From Pomphorhynchus laevis (Eukaryota > Acanthocephala > Palaeacanthocephala > Echinorhynchida > Pomphorhynchidae): a stretch of DNA of 64,000 nt. Numbering within the stretch: the first letter of the stretch is position 1; each line of letters begins with the position of its first letter. Both the position numbers and the translations under genes were made by a program. Below are positions 11,675 through 24,300 of this stretch, in pieces. The notes beneath the pieces are model-generated. The model was not told the DNA's origin. It saw only the letters and a program-made list of their open reading frames with translations, and made no database searches. The stretch covers positions 1-64,000 of the forward strand of contig WNNJ02002222.1 in the NCBI GenBank assembly GCA_012934845.2, given 5' to 3'.

Positions 11675-12225
11675 AATATATTCTACCAAGATTTCAATTC
11701 CCAAATGATCGACTGAAGACATTGCTAATACGCGGTTGCACAACAAATCAGCCGAATCGCCAGCACCAACAATTAATGGCTAATAGTGATGATACGTGTT
11801 TAACGCAGTCATCGCAATCTATAGGGCGATCGTCATCACGACCGCCGATGCTAACAATAACCGAGGCAGCACGAAACCAGTTAACTCAATTTTTAAAAAA
11901 GGATAGCACTAAAGCTGTGAAAATAAGTTTGCAAGCAAAAGGCTGCGCAGGCATTTCGTATAAGTTCGACATTATATCCAAAAATGATAGAAGCCAATTT
12001 AAATCCGGTGATGAGTTAATCGAATATGATGATCAGATTTCTCTTATTATAGATCATGATGCGCAAATGTTTATTATAGGAACAGAAATGGATTTTATAC
12101 AAGATAAATTGAACAGTGAATTTGTATTTAAGAATCCAAACGCCGTTGAAGTATGTGGTTGCGGAGAAAGCTTCAAATTTATAGATCCTAAACATACAAA
12201 TGACGGATTTTCTTCCAAACAGTAA
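11647..12225 (+). CDS. ISCA1: ISCA1, mitochondrial iron-sulphur cluster assembly protein
   Basis: Single-exon frame of 192 codons. ISCA1 forms a complex with ISCA2 that delivers [4Fe-4S] clusters in mitochondria. The conserved domain starts at MLTITEAARNQL (residue 68). It holds the cluster cysteines C100 (KGCAGISY) and C170/C172 (CGCGESF), plus the ISCA1-type block TEMDFIQDKLNSEFVFKNPN. This block and CGCGESF distinguish it from ISCA2. The first 67 residues are rich in Arg, Asn and Gln (MRLFVFRQLKYILPRF) and could be a targeting peptide, longer than in human ISCA1. In-frame ATGs at 11776 and 11848 are alternative starts. I prefer 11647 because of the presequence, although it overlaps ISCA2 by 28 nt. 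An AATAAA at about 12650 could serve polyadenylation. Confidence 0.9.
   Translation: MRLFVFRQLKYILPRFQFPNDRLKTLLIRGCTTNQPNRQHQQLMANSDDTCLTQSSQSIGRSSSRPPMLTITEAARNQLTQFLKKDSTKAVKISLQAKGCAGISYKFDIISKNDRSQFKSGDELIEYDDQISLIIDHDAQMFIIGTEMDFIQDKLNSEFVFKNPNAVEVCGCGESFKFIDPKHTNDGFSSKQ
12070..12075 (-). promoter_or_regulatory. Candidate polyadenylation signal of MCM8
   Basis: AATAAA on the minus strand, about 155 nt beyond the MCM8 stop codon and inside ISCA1 coding sequence. If used, the two mRNAs overlap tail to tail. Confidence 0.35.
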
Positions 12226-12230
12226 CATTT

Positions 12231-12341
12231 TTAGTTATTAGCAGTAAATTGATAAAGATTTCTTCCTCGTTTGATAAGGACACCACATTCATTGAGCGCT
12301 AACACCGTTGATTCGAACTCATCAAAGTCCAAACCGGCATT
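12231..12341 (-). CDS. MCM8: MCM8 exon 18 (last)
   Basis: Begins [20 protein letters not shown] and ends [13 protein letters not shown] (TAA on the minus strand, 12233-12231). It matches the human C-terminal winged-helix end (ADFENFIGSLNDQGYLL). The acceptor is tactttag; phase 0. Confidence 0.9.
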   Translation of the reverse strand, partial: NAGLDFDEFESTVLALNECGVLIKRGRNLYQFTANN

Positions 12342-15300
12342 CTAAAGTAAAAATATTTGTATGAAAAAAGTATTTATTTTTTTCTGTAAATATTTTTTGA
12401 ATTTTTGCGCTATTAAATACTTTTGATCAAATGTCTTCATATTTTAGTATCGAAAATAGAAAATATAAAAACTATAAAATTGTGAATATAAAAACTTTTA
12501 ATGTGAGCAATTAAAAAGCGCGCATTCATTAGAGGTCATCCTCTAATGACCTCTAATTCTTATTCTGATACTTCGTCTGTTATGTATTAGTCAATTCATA
12601 TTTTTTATTTCAAATTTCGATTTTAAATTTTAACTTTATAAATATAAATTAAATAAAACTTTAATAATTATTTATTATTTATCTTTATTTTTATTTATAT
12701 TTAGTATAAAATACATAATATAATACTATATATTAGTATAAAATACGTAGTATTTTATACGTAGTAAATTAAAACAATATATATTTTGTTATATAAAATT
12801 ATATGGCAATTATTAATTATTATTTAATAGTTAATTATTTTTATGTAATTATTAAAATTTTATTTATCATGATTTTTAATTTATATTTTATTTTTATAAA
12901 ATCTCATAATTATTAATTATTTATAAATAATATTTATAATAATTATTTATTATTAATAATTAATCTATAATTATTTTATATTATTAATAATATAAAATAC
13001 GTAGACTCAGTTAGCTGATCTGATTAATACGTCTCTAATGAGTGCAAAAACGAATGAAAAATGTTTTTAGGTAATAAAATCGGAATTTTTGATCCAGATA
13101 TCTTTAATTTTTGATTTTGTATCTTCCGCCGTTTACATTTTACTAGTAAATGTCAACAATTGCAAGTGATGCATCAAATTGAACAAATGTGATCGAAGCA
13201 GATAAATTAATGAAGATATATAATGCAGCACGCCGTATCTTTATTATAAGTTCATGAATGCTATTATATTTGAGAAAAATAAATAATCAGTATGTACTTG
13301 CCCCCACGGATCTGATGAATCCAATAACATGGGCCGTAAAATGATAACATAGCAGTTCGTGTTTGTCTTCCGTTTAAACACAATATTTAATAATCTGTTC
13401 ATAAATATATTATCAAAAACTACTTCAATATATAATTATCTTTGCGGAACTCCTAACTATGGAAGGCAGAGGTTCGGTTTACTTATGCTACCTATTAAAG
13501 ATTTTATTTTGAATTTTAATTTTGTATAACAATTTAAATTACTATTAAAATTCATCATTCATCTTTGGTTATGGAATGAGCTCTTACATAGTTTTATTTT
13601 TATAAGAACTTATTTCAATTTTTGTAAGTAGAAGTTTAGAGAGTTCAGTAGCTACTGAAGTGAAAAATAGTTTTTACTTAAATTGAAATGTTCATAAAAT
13701 TTATTTAATTTTTAATCTGTACTTGTCGAAATCTTACCTCTGATATTTCTTTAAGTTCGTCATTTGTAAAGTGATCATTTTTCCTATGAGCAGTTACTGT
13801 TCTTATCAACTGAACAAACTTCTTTCTCTTTAATAATACGGGGTAAAAATTAGAAATTGTTCGTGTTAAACAATCAACGATTAATCGATTGTTGTGTTCG
13901 ACTTACTGCCTTTGTTTTACTACTCCCGCTTTTATTGACCGTATGTTTATCGCTAAAGCCAGAAATATCACGAAGACTTAACTGATCTAAACTATAGAAA
14001 AGTAGCCTGATTGAAATTAGTAGAAGTTTTTATCATGATTTTTTATCTGTTCTATTAGTAGAACCAGAGATTAAGAGCTTTGAAATATATTAATTCCAAG
14101 TTAAGATTATATTTTATTGAAGTTCAGTAAAATATACTTTTGTAAAGTTGATTCAACTAGTAGGTAATTCCATTTCTGATTTGAAGACAATATGCGTTTA
14201 TACATTTTACTATTTTAACTATTCTTTTTACTATTTTAAATTAATATAATTAAAGGTTATATAAATAACTGAATAAATAATTGAATAAATAAATAATTAA
14301 ATAGATAATTCCATTTCTGATTTGAAGACAATATGCGTTTATACATTTTACTATTTTAACTATTCTTTTTACTATTTTAAATTAATATAATTAAAGGTTA
14401 TATAAATAATTGAATAAATGATTAAATATATAAATAATTAAAAAGATAATACCATTTCTGATTTGAAGACAATATGGGTTTATACATTTTACTATTTTAA
14501 CTATTCATTTTACTATTTTAAATTAATATAATTAAAGGTTATATAAATAACTGAATAAATAATTGAATAAATAAATAATTAAATAGATAATTCCATTTCT
14601 GATTTGAAGACAATATGCGTTTATACATTTTACTATTTTAACTATTCTTTTTACTATTTTAAATTAATATAATTAAAGGTTATATAAATAATTGAATAAA
14701 TGATTAAATATATAAATAATTAAAAAGATAATACCATTTCTGATTTGAAGACAATATGGGTTTATACATTTTACTATTTTAACTATTCTTTTTACTATTT
14801 TAAATTAATATAATTAAAGGTTATATAAATAATTGAATAAATAATTAAATAAATAAATAATTAGATGGATAATTCCCTTTCTGATTTGAAGACAATATGC
14901 GTTTATACATTTTACTATTTTAACTATTCTTTTTACTATTTTAAATTAATATAATTAAAGGTTATATAAATAATTGAATAAATGATTAAATATATAAATA
15001 ATTAAAAAGATAATTCCATTTCTGATTTGAAGACAATATGGGTTTATACATTTTACTATTTTAACTATTCATTTTACTATTTCAAATTAATATAATTTAA
15101 GGTTATACCGTCAATTTTAGTGATGCAATGAGTTTTATAATGTTTGAAGATAACATAGAAATAAAACAATCTAAATTAGCATTTGGTCATTTATTACCTA
15201 AATTAATTAGCAAAAAGGTTTTTACTTTAAAATATCAACTTTAAAAAAATTAAAACAATATCTAAGTGCCAATGGTGTTACACAATTCTCTATTGCGTCA

Positions 15301-18300
15301 ATTTGAGTCATGTAATATGTGCTGTAATGCTTGAAAATAACTTTAATAAATAATACTATTGGAATAATACTATAATAATACTATAATATTAATTTTTATA
15401 ATAATTTGCTGTGCTTACCAGCAATCCATCTAATCTGGAAGAATGTTTCTAAAAATATCGAGTATATTGTTAGTTACCCCTTTTGCCTCTATTCAGTTAT
15501 CCACTCTATCCACTTCCCCTCTTACCTCATTTCCTCTCTACTCACTTCCACTCTATCCTCTCACCCCTTCTTTCCAAATTCCTTTTCCCATCAAGGGAAC
15601 ACTTACATTAAATAATTTTTGCTTGATCAATCAATATTTTATGATAAATTATCACATAAACTGGGATAAAAAGTGACTAAATAAAGTGTAAATAAGAATC
15701 AAAAACGGATAAAATCGGAGTTGATATGTCATAGCTAAACAAATTTCATACGATTTAGAAGATGAAATACGATTTACAGTTAAGTCTGTTGATTAAATTC
15801 ACCTTCCAAACTAAAAAAAATATATTTAAACAGTTACTTATATATTACTCACTTTGTTACTGAAAGAAATATAAATATGTTTACCAATGTTGAACAATAG
15901 ATACTGCATCATCTGCATCCTCGGCTATACATTCATTTCTAAGAAATAAGCGGGCTCGTGCCTGAAAATTTTTCAAAGAACAAATATTTAAGAGTTTTAT
16001 AATTGACAGATTTATATCGATATTTTAAGGATATTTTAAAAATATCAACATTTTTGTTCTAATTTATTGAAAAGCATGATATTCGTATTACAATTCATGA
16101 TTAGACAAGAATTGTGAAAAAGATGATAACGTAACCACCGTTTTGAGTAAACATTGCTTCTTAGCAAATTCATATATATATATATATATTTTATTTTAAA
16201 TTGTTTAAGCAGATTACTGTGGATTCTAACTTAGAATTAGAATTCCAAGAATCAATATTTTGAGTATGAATATCGATAACAGGATCGAAAAAATAGAGTT
16301 TATGCTTCACGGTACTATACTCATATAAATTTAAGATTATTCTTCAATAGAAGTCCAATTCATAGTCTTTTATTATTGATTCGGAAGATATTACAAGCTC
16401 TATTATCGGCAAAAGTGTTTCTTATTTCTATTTGACATAACCTCCATATGTAGCCTACCAGGGATATATGGCGTGCCTACAACGCAAAATATCCGTATCT
16501 GCTCACAAGTGGCATACCCTCAAAATATGTACCCGCGGCGCGTTACTTGTTATTTCTGCATATGTTCAAAATTTCCGCATTATGATAATTTTGAACATGA
16601 CCCATAATGTTGTAGTAATTTTTTTTTCGAAATTTCCTCATGGGGAAATTTTGAACATGACCCATAACGTTGCTGTAATAAAATACTATATTTAAATAAT
16701 CTCCAATAAATATTGCTTAATTACCTTGCATAGTCTGATTAATGACTCAAGAAATCGAAGTGTAATGGGAATTGCATTGCTATCCTGGTTTTGTCTCGCT
16801 TGTAAATAGAATTCCTTTAGAATATTTGATGCCTCTGTAGTTAGTACAGGATTCACGTACTTTAAGCTATAGGCTATGTACTGTAACTATATAATTATTA
16901 CAATTTGCAATAAAATTTATATTTTACCTTCCTAATCATTGTGCATGGAACTATGTCTTGTTTATCAGCTGGAATGCTTAATCGTAATTCCAAGTTGCTT
17001 TGACATTCTGCACTTGATCTTATACTTGAATGTGGTGTGCTATTATCGATCAATATACACGTTTATATATGCAAATATTATGTTTTGATTGATATTTTCT
17101 TTTTTCGATCGTATAACATGGATGTAAAATTTTTAATTTATTAGTCATTTCCTCTATAACTCATGATACGCGGTCACTAGTATAACCTTAATAGGCAATT
17201 CATGCTCCGTTGTTGAATACATTTGTTGTAGTGAGCGATAAATAGTATCTTAGTATGTTAAGTTGTAGTGAAGGTCAATCAATCTTCGTATACGGATCAA
17301 ATTCTTTAAAAACACATGTTTTTAAAATGCTTTACTTCAATGCGTAATCAAGCTTTTCCTATTATTAAAAATTTTATATTTCAACATTCCATCGGAAATT
17401 GTTGAAATGATCCGGTTTGTAGAATTCGATAAGCGAGTTACTAGTGAGATGGTGATCAATCACTATAATCATTCGTATATTGTGATTGACAATTATCCAC
17501 ACCTCTTTTTAGTTATTGAAATATTATAAAATAGAATTTATCAGCCATTTAATCCAGACGCAAAATAACGACGATAACAGTATTAGATACCGTTTCGTCA
17601 TCACAATGACTCATCAGTGCCAGATCCCTACCACTGTTGGATGCAGAGGAAGATTAGCAGACGGCAATAAACGAATCATGTGTATGATAACTGTTTACGT
17701 GAGTAAATCAAGCATAACTATAAAACTTTATCAAAGTAACTCCTAATCTATAAAGATTTTTTGCAGTAGTTTAAAGTCATCAAACAAATATAATATGATA
17801 ATCTGCGTAGTTTCCTTGTTGGCTCATATCCAATAAAGAACGCAGTAATTTTTCATGGCTAGTAGTTTCGACGAAATGAAATTATAATATAAAGATGAGA
17901 ATTATTGTAACTTTTCAATCTAAAAGTAGCAAAAGTTGTTAAATTGTAGAATTCGGCAAGCGAGCAACGACGCGACTATGAAATTCAAATTAACCGAAAA
18001 ATCGATTGATATCGCAAGAATTCCTATTGGAAACTTACGGTTTTCATGATAACACATTGTATATATTCTGTGTGTATATAAAATATAATATTTGATAATA
18101 TAACGATGTTTATTAAACATTTAAAAATTTATTGATTTTAGAATCCATTATCACAAATGTCTCTACCAAAATTAGTGGCTTACAAAGTATTTTTTACCTG
18201 GACGCATCCACAAAATCAACATGTTTTGCTCCATCGTATTTATTCATAATGAACCGTGATAGCTCGATATCTGCTTTAGTGTTTGGTTGATCAACCATTA

Positions 18301-21300
18301 AGAATATGAGATCAAATCGAGATATCAACGCAGGTTTCAATCTATATTCAGTGATTTACAATTACAAACGATTAATATTTTTACAGTTTTATAAAAAATA
18401 AATAAATTGGTTCAGAATAAATTGGTGCAAAATAAATTGGTTTCAGTTGATAAACCGTAAATGATCATAAGATATATGAAAAATTTACAAATGACAAACT
18501 CAAAGTAATATTTAAAGTGTGCTTCTGTTACGCTTCCAGCAATCCACAAATTAAAACGTAAAATTTTATAAACATTTATTTAATTTAAATGAGCATCAAC
18601 GATCAAATAAATATAAATATATGGATAAAATTGAATTATAGAAACCTTAAATATTTTGATAAATCAAAATTATTTAAAACAAATTTATATATAATACGAC
18701 TTTGTGCAGAACCGAGTAAAAAATAACACCGTACTATATAAATATGTGAAAAATGATATCCACAAAATTGATTATCTATCAAAATTGATAAAATAAATGA
18801 AATAATCCATCAAATGATCACCAGAACTGATCAGTGTTATATCTAAAGAATGATTTAAATGCATCACATAAAATTATTGTTAATTTACCCAGGTGCATAT
18901 CAAAATAACTTTTACCTATATAATGTAAATTATTGTACTTTACATGATAAAAAAATCCTTATTTTATAATATTTATTTTAATTAATTTAAATAATATAAA
19001 AAATTAATAATTAATTTTGTAAAAAATGTAATAATACTTTACATAATATAAATATGATGTAATTGAATCGACCAGCTACGAAAGTTAGCTAAAATTCAAT
19101 GAAAGAATCTATTAAAGGATCACCACTACCAATTCAATGATCTTATGATCACATTAGTATTAAATATAAAGACTGCTTAAAATGCATCACGGAAAATGCG
19201 GTTTTAGAAATTCATTACATTGAAGGTTTCATTTATTAAAGTTTTTCTATCTGTATTGGATGGTTAGTCTAGACGTTAAGGCGTTGACAAACGTATCGAA
19301 AGAACCTTGGTTCGAATTTGATAGTGCAAAAAGTGTTAGAAAAAGAAACTACAGCTGTACACAGCTTTCTGATTAGTCTGGGTGTACCATTACACTTCAT
19401 TAGAGGACAAACTGCATTAGCGCACGAAACAATACAAATATGTCAGACTAAAATCGGGCATGCTGTGGTTCAAGGTGTATGGAGTTGGAAATAATGAAGG
19501 AATGGTAGCGTAGCTGCTTTCTGCTTAGAAATCATCTTGTGTGATATAGCAAAATTGATAAAATAAAAAAGGGACCATCTAAGGATCACCAGCTTATTTT
19601 CAATGATCTACTTATCACATCAGGAGATCATTGAAGAACGTAAAAGAGAAAAACATTATTTCAGGATCCTTAAAAGGGTACGATCAAATAAATAATACTA
19701 TTTTCACCTTAGAGCTTCAGCATTTTCTTACGAATGATTATCAATGGTCAAATAATGCAATATAAATTGCACGCACGTTACTTATAGCATTTAGTAAAAC
19801 CAATTTTTCACTCAAAACACGTAAATATAATTTTCACCTTAGAGTTTCAGCATTTTTCACTAAAAACACTTTAATATAAAATTCAACTTCACTTAAAATT
19901 GAATAAGACAAAATTATTAAAGCATTTTAATTTTTGTAAAAAATATAAATTAGGATTATAAATTAAACAAACAAATTGTTCGCAACATAAAATTAAAATC
20001 AAATCCATACATTAATAATTAAAATAACCTTCGGTTTATTCAAAAATTTGTATAAAAGAAATAAAATAAAAAATAAAACATAAATAATTTAAAATAAATA
20101 ATTTAATTATTATAAAATAATTAATAATTAATAATTAATTAATAATTATTTAATAATTATCAATTAATTAATTATTTACATAAAAGAAATTTTATCGTTG
20201 TTTTTTTTTCTTGTAAATTATCAAAGTAATACTTACTATATTATTATAGAAGGTACAATATTATGTTGTACTCAATATAATAATGGTGTATTAAAAAAAT
20301 TACTTAGATAATTTTTACTTTTTTAATGAATTTTTAATTAAAAAAGCAAACATCTTAAAAAGCAGACACTTTTCTTAATTTCCAATTTTGATGCTATCAG
20401 CTAACAACCTAGAAACAACTAGCCAAAAAATTACCTGAATAATTAAAAAAAATAATTTATATACTTATAAAAGAGTAAAATATTAATTTTTTCTTTATTA
20501 TTAAAAATTAATTTTTGATAAAAAAATAAATATATTAATTAATTTTATTTTAGTAAAAATAAATTTTTTAACTTTCTTAAAAATATTAATTTATAAATTA
20601 ATTTAGTACTTATTAATTAATTGTTTATTTTTTATTTAATTGTAATTTAATTTTATTAGATAAAAACTTAAATTATTAAAATTTAAATTTTATAAATTTA
20701 CATAAAAGAAATTTTATCGTTGTTTTTTTTCCTGTAAATTATCAAAGTAATACTTACTATATTATTATAGAAAGTACAATATTATGTTGTACTTACTTAT
20801 TATTAATATAAAATTGGTGTATGTACTTACTTGATATTGTCGAGAAGCGACCTTGATTGATCATAATGTCCACAAGATGGATTCGCTGCAGCTATGACTG
20901 AACATCGAGATGGAACACTGTATTATAAAAGAATAGATTTAATAATTATTAAATAATTAATTTGTTTAGAAATAACTTTTAAAACAAGGGGCAATAAACT
21001 GATTTACTTATTAAACAATAAAACGATCGTAAAAGACAATAAACTTACTTTTAAATAGGGCATAATAAATACTAATTGATGTTTAAATCAACGTGATTAC
21101 ATTAATTTTACCAATCGATCACATAATAATTGATCAATAAATGAATTTACTACAAATTGCTATATAATTAATTATTGTTTTAGAAATGTTTAATACAAAA
21201 TTAAATTTGTACATTCATTTAACACATTTATTTAGTTTAGCTTAACAAATCATTCATTTCAGAAAAGTTTAAAACATTTTTAAAATTACAAAGAATTTTG

Positions 21301-24300
21301 TTAATAATTTCGTTTTGAATGTAATTATCAGATATTGTGAGTGAAAGCGCATTTGTTTTATGATTGAAAGAACATTATCTGTAAGTAATGCATTTCGTCC
21401 GTAAAAATCATTGGTTTATTTCAAACCTGCTGAAATGCAAAGGGGTCATTCAGACATGAATAATTTAAAAATGTATGAAATCCTATTTAGCGTTCAAGCA
21501 AACTAAAAATAAAAGCTTTAGCTTAGTTAATCTTTATACTAACACATAACAGAGCACATGTAGCATTTCAAGAAATAAGCCTTGATTAAGCAGTCAAAGC
21601 CTTTATTCTAAACATTTATTAACATTCACACTTATTCACATTTTTCAACTAGTCAGTCACTGAGAGAGACGAATTCAACGTTGATGCTTTTAGGGATAAA
21701 TATCTTCAGTGACAGATATTCGCATTGGCAAAAGTCCTAAGTTGCGTAAACCATAATGGCAGTGGGTATAATTTACTTGCATACAAAATTTGATATATGG
21801 TCACTATTGCCCAGTGACCTAATCTTCCTTAATGCCCTTCTTTGAGTGAGATGTATCTTGAGCATTTCAATAAACATAACCTAGTTGTTTTTACTTAGAC
21901 TGGTAAGAGTAACAATAATTTAACTAATTATTATTTGATTATTATAAGATTTAAAACAAATTATATTCCGCTGTAACGCATTTAGACAACTTAAATACTC
22001 ATAATTTCTACAAGCTGTAGAAATATTTATTGGTAAATAAATCTAAAATATTTATTGATAAATATAAAAACAATTGTTTTTATATAATAAATTTAAAAAT
22101 GAACAATATTTTTTATATCTATAATTAGACATTGCTTCAAAAGTGTAAATATAGTGTAAAAAACATTGTGAAAAATAGGGTAAAAAAAGTGTAAAAAAGT
22201 GGAAATAATAGAGTTAATATAAGTATAAAAGTGTAAAAAAAGTGTTAGTAAAAGAGTAAATGAAAGTGTAAATAATGTTGTAAATAATGGTGTAAATAAT
22301 AGTTTGAACAAAAGAGCATAAATGCGTAAAAATAGAAGTGTAATTAAGAGTGTAAAAAATAGTGTAAATAAATGCGTAAAAAAGTGCAATTAAAAGTGTT
22401 AAAATAGTGTAAAGAATAGTGTGAAAAGTAGTGTAAACTAGAGTGTAATAGTGTAAATTTTAATTAAAAATTCATTAAAAAAGTAAAAATTATCTAAGTA
22501 ATTTTTTTAATACACCATTATTATATTGAGTACAACATAATATTGTACCTTCTATAATAATATAGTAAGTATTACTTTGATAATTTACAAGAAAAAAAAA
22601 CAACGATAAAATTTCTTTTATGTAAATAATTAATTAATTGATAATTATTAAATAATTATTAATTAATTATTAATTATTAATTATTTTATAATAATTAAAT
22701 TATTTATTTTAGTTCATTAATTAATAATTAATTTCATTTATTTCAATCTTATGATTTTTAAATATATTTTTTCAAATTAATTTATTAATTATTTAAATTA
22801 ATTATATATATTCACGCCTGCGATTTTATTTTATTACTTTCCTCCTCCATTTTATGGTCTTTAAAAATAAAAAGTTTTATAAAATGATACGAATGTTTTG
22901 ATATATTACACCTGCACACAACACCAGCTTTAGCCACACTGACACGTTGCTGTTCCATAGCTTCCAACAGAGACGCGTGTGCAATTTTATCCAATTCGTC
23001 AATGCAACAAACCCCGCCGTCAGCCATAACCAGTGCGCCGGACTCAACAGCATAGTCACTGTTTTGATTAAATCTTCCGATCGACACCTACGTAAAAATA
23101 CTGACGACTGCGATACACAAAACACGCTCTATTACAGTCAGTCCTGCTGTGGTACTAGTGTTTCCACATACGTAAATTGATCTTGGCGATAATGTTACGC
23201 AAGCTTTCAGCAATTGACTTTTACCAGTTCCAGGATCTCCAACGAGCAAGCAATGAATATTCGTCCTACTATTGGAATCCTAAAAATAATAGCTTTACAA
23301 ATAAATTTACTGAAAGTTAACTTAATTTAAATTATTTAAATTGTTAAACAAAAATTAACTTTGTTTGATAAAAAAATGTCTAAAAATGTACAAAAAAATT
23401 TAATTTTGAAAATTAAAAAATTTAATTTTTTAGAGAGTGAAGAGATAAAGATTAAGATCAATGTTCGTTTGACCAAACCTGTACTAATTTTTCTGTCTTT
23501 TTATTTATCTCGTGTTTGTTTATTACGAAAATCTTTATTTATTTATTAAAACGATATAGTATAGGAAAAAATGTGTACAAGTATTAACGTCGGAAGAACA
23601 AAAACCTTCGTAAAATCCAGTTTTCCAGCACAAATAAATACGAATTTGGAAGGAAAAGACTATATTAAGTATTTACTGAGTCTAAACCAAGGACAACGAA
23701 TACTAGTGACGTTTCTTTGATTAACGGTGATGGGAGGTACTTCCTCCCATCCCAAAACTCAAAAATTTGATAGTCATCAAGCTTAAGAAGCCGATGGAAA
23801 GGCATCTCTTATTTAATGTCTTCCTTATGCCTTTCTGTAAAAAATTGACCAACAGGGTCATTTTCAATTCAGCCAAACTGTACAAGACAGAGCTCAAGAT
23901 CTCATTTGTCTCTGCTGATCTGGCAAAGAACTATATAGATCACTTTAATCAACCTTATCTGAATATGGTGCAATTTTTTCTAAACCCATTCTTGCCACTC
24001 TAACAATATCAAATTTACCCTGTCACCTTGATGATACTGATATTAAACTACTAGAAAAATCCTTCAAGGTTTCTAACTTCCGGTCAATTCTGGGTAACGG
24101 GGTAACCCAATGCTCATTGGGTTCTGCTCTGCACCACTGGAATACGGAGAAGTACTTATAAACTCTAAACCTTTTTGGGCTTTAATCTTTGTTTTACACT
24201 TATTGGAAAAATAAATTTATCGATCCTCACTGCAGCCGGTATCACAAATGGGGATACTGGGCCTCCAGCTGCAGTGATACACCTAAGTGTGGAGCGTGTG

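Noticed and set aside
11647-12225. ISCA1 as a processed retrocopy because it has no introns
   Set aside because: The frame is intact with all cluster cysteines, no poly(A) tract or target duplication is visible, and it overlaps ISCA2 in a compact arrangement. It cannot be fully excluded without finding another ISCA1 gene.
14163-15107. CRISPR-like array
   Set aside because: Units are contiguous 141-bp repeats with no unique spacers, in an animal intron.
22093-22389. 98-codon minus-strand frame rich in Leu/Phe/Thr
   Set aside because: Translation of degenerate agtgtaaa repeats.
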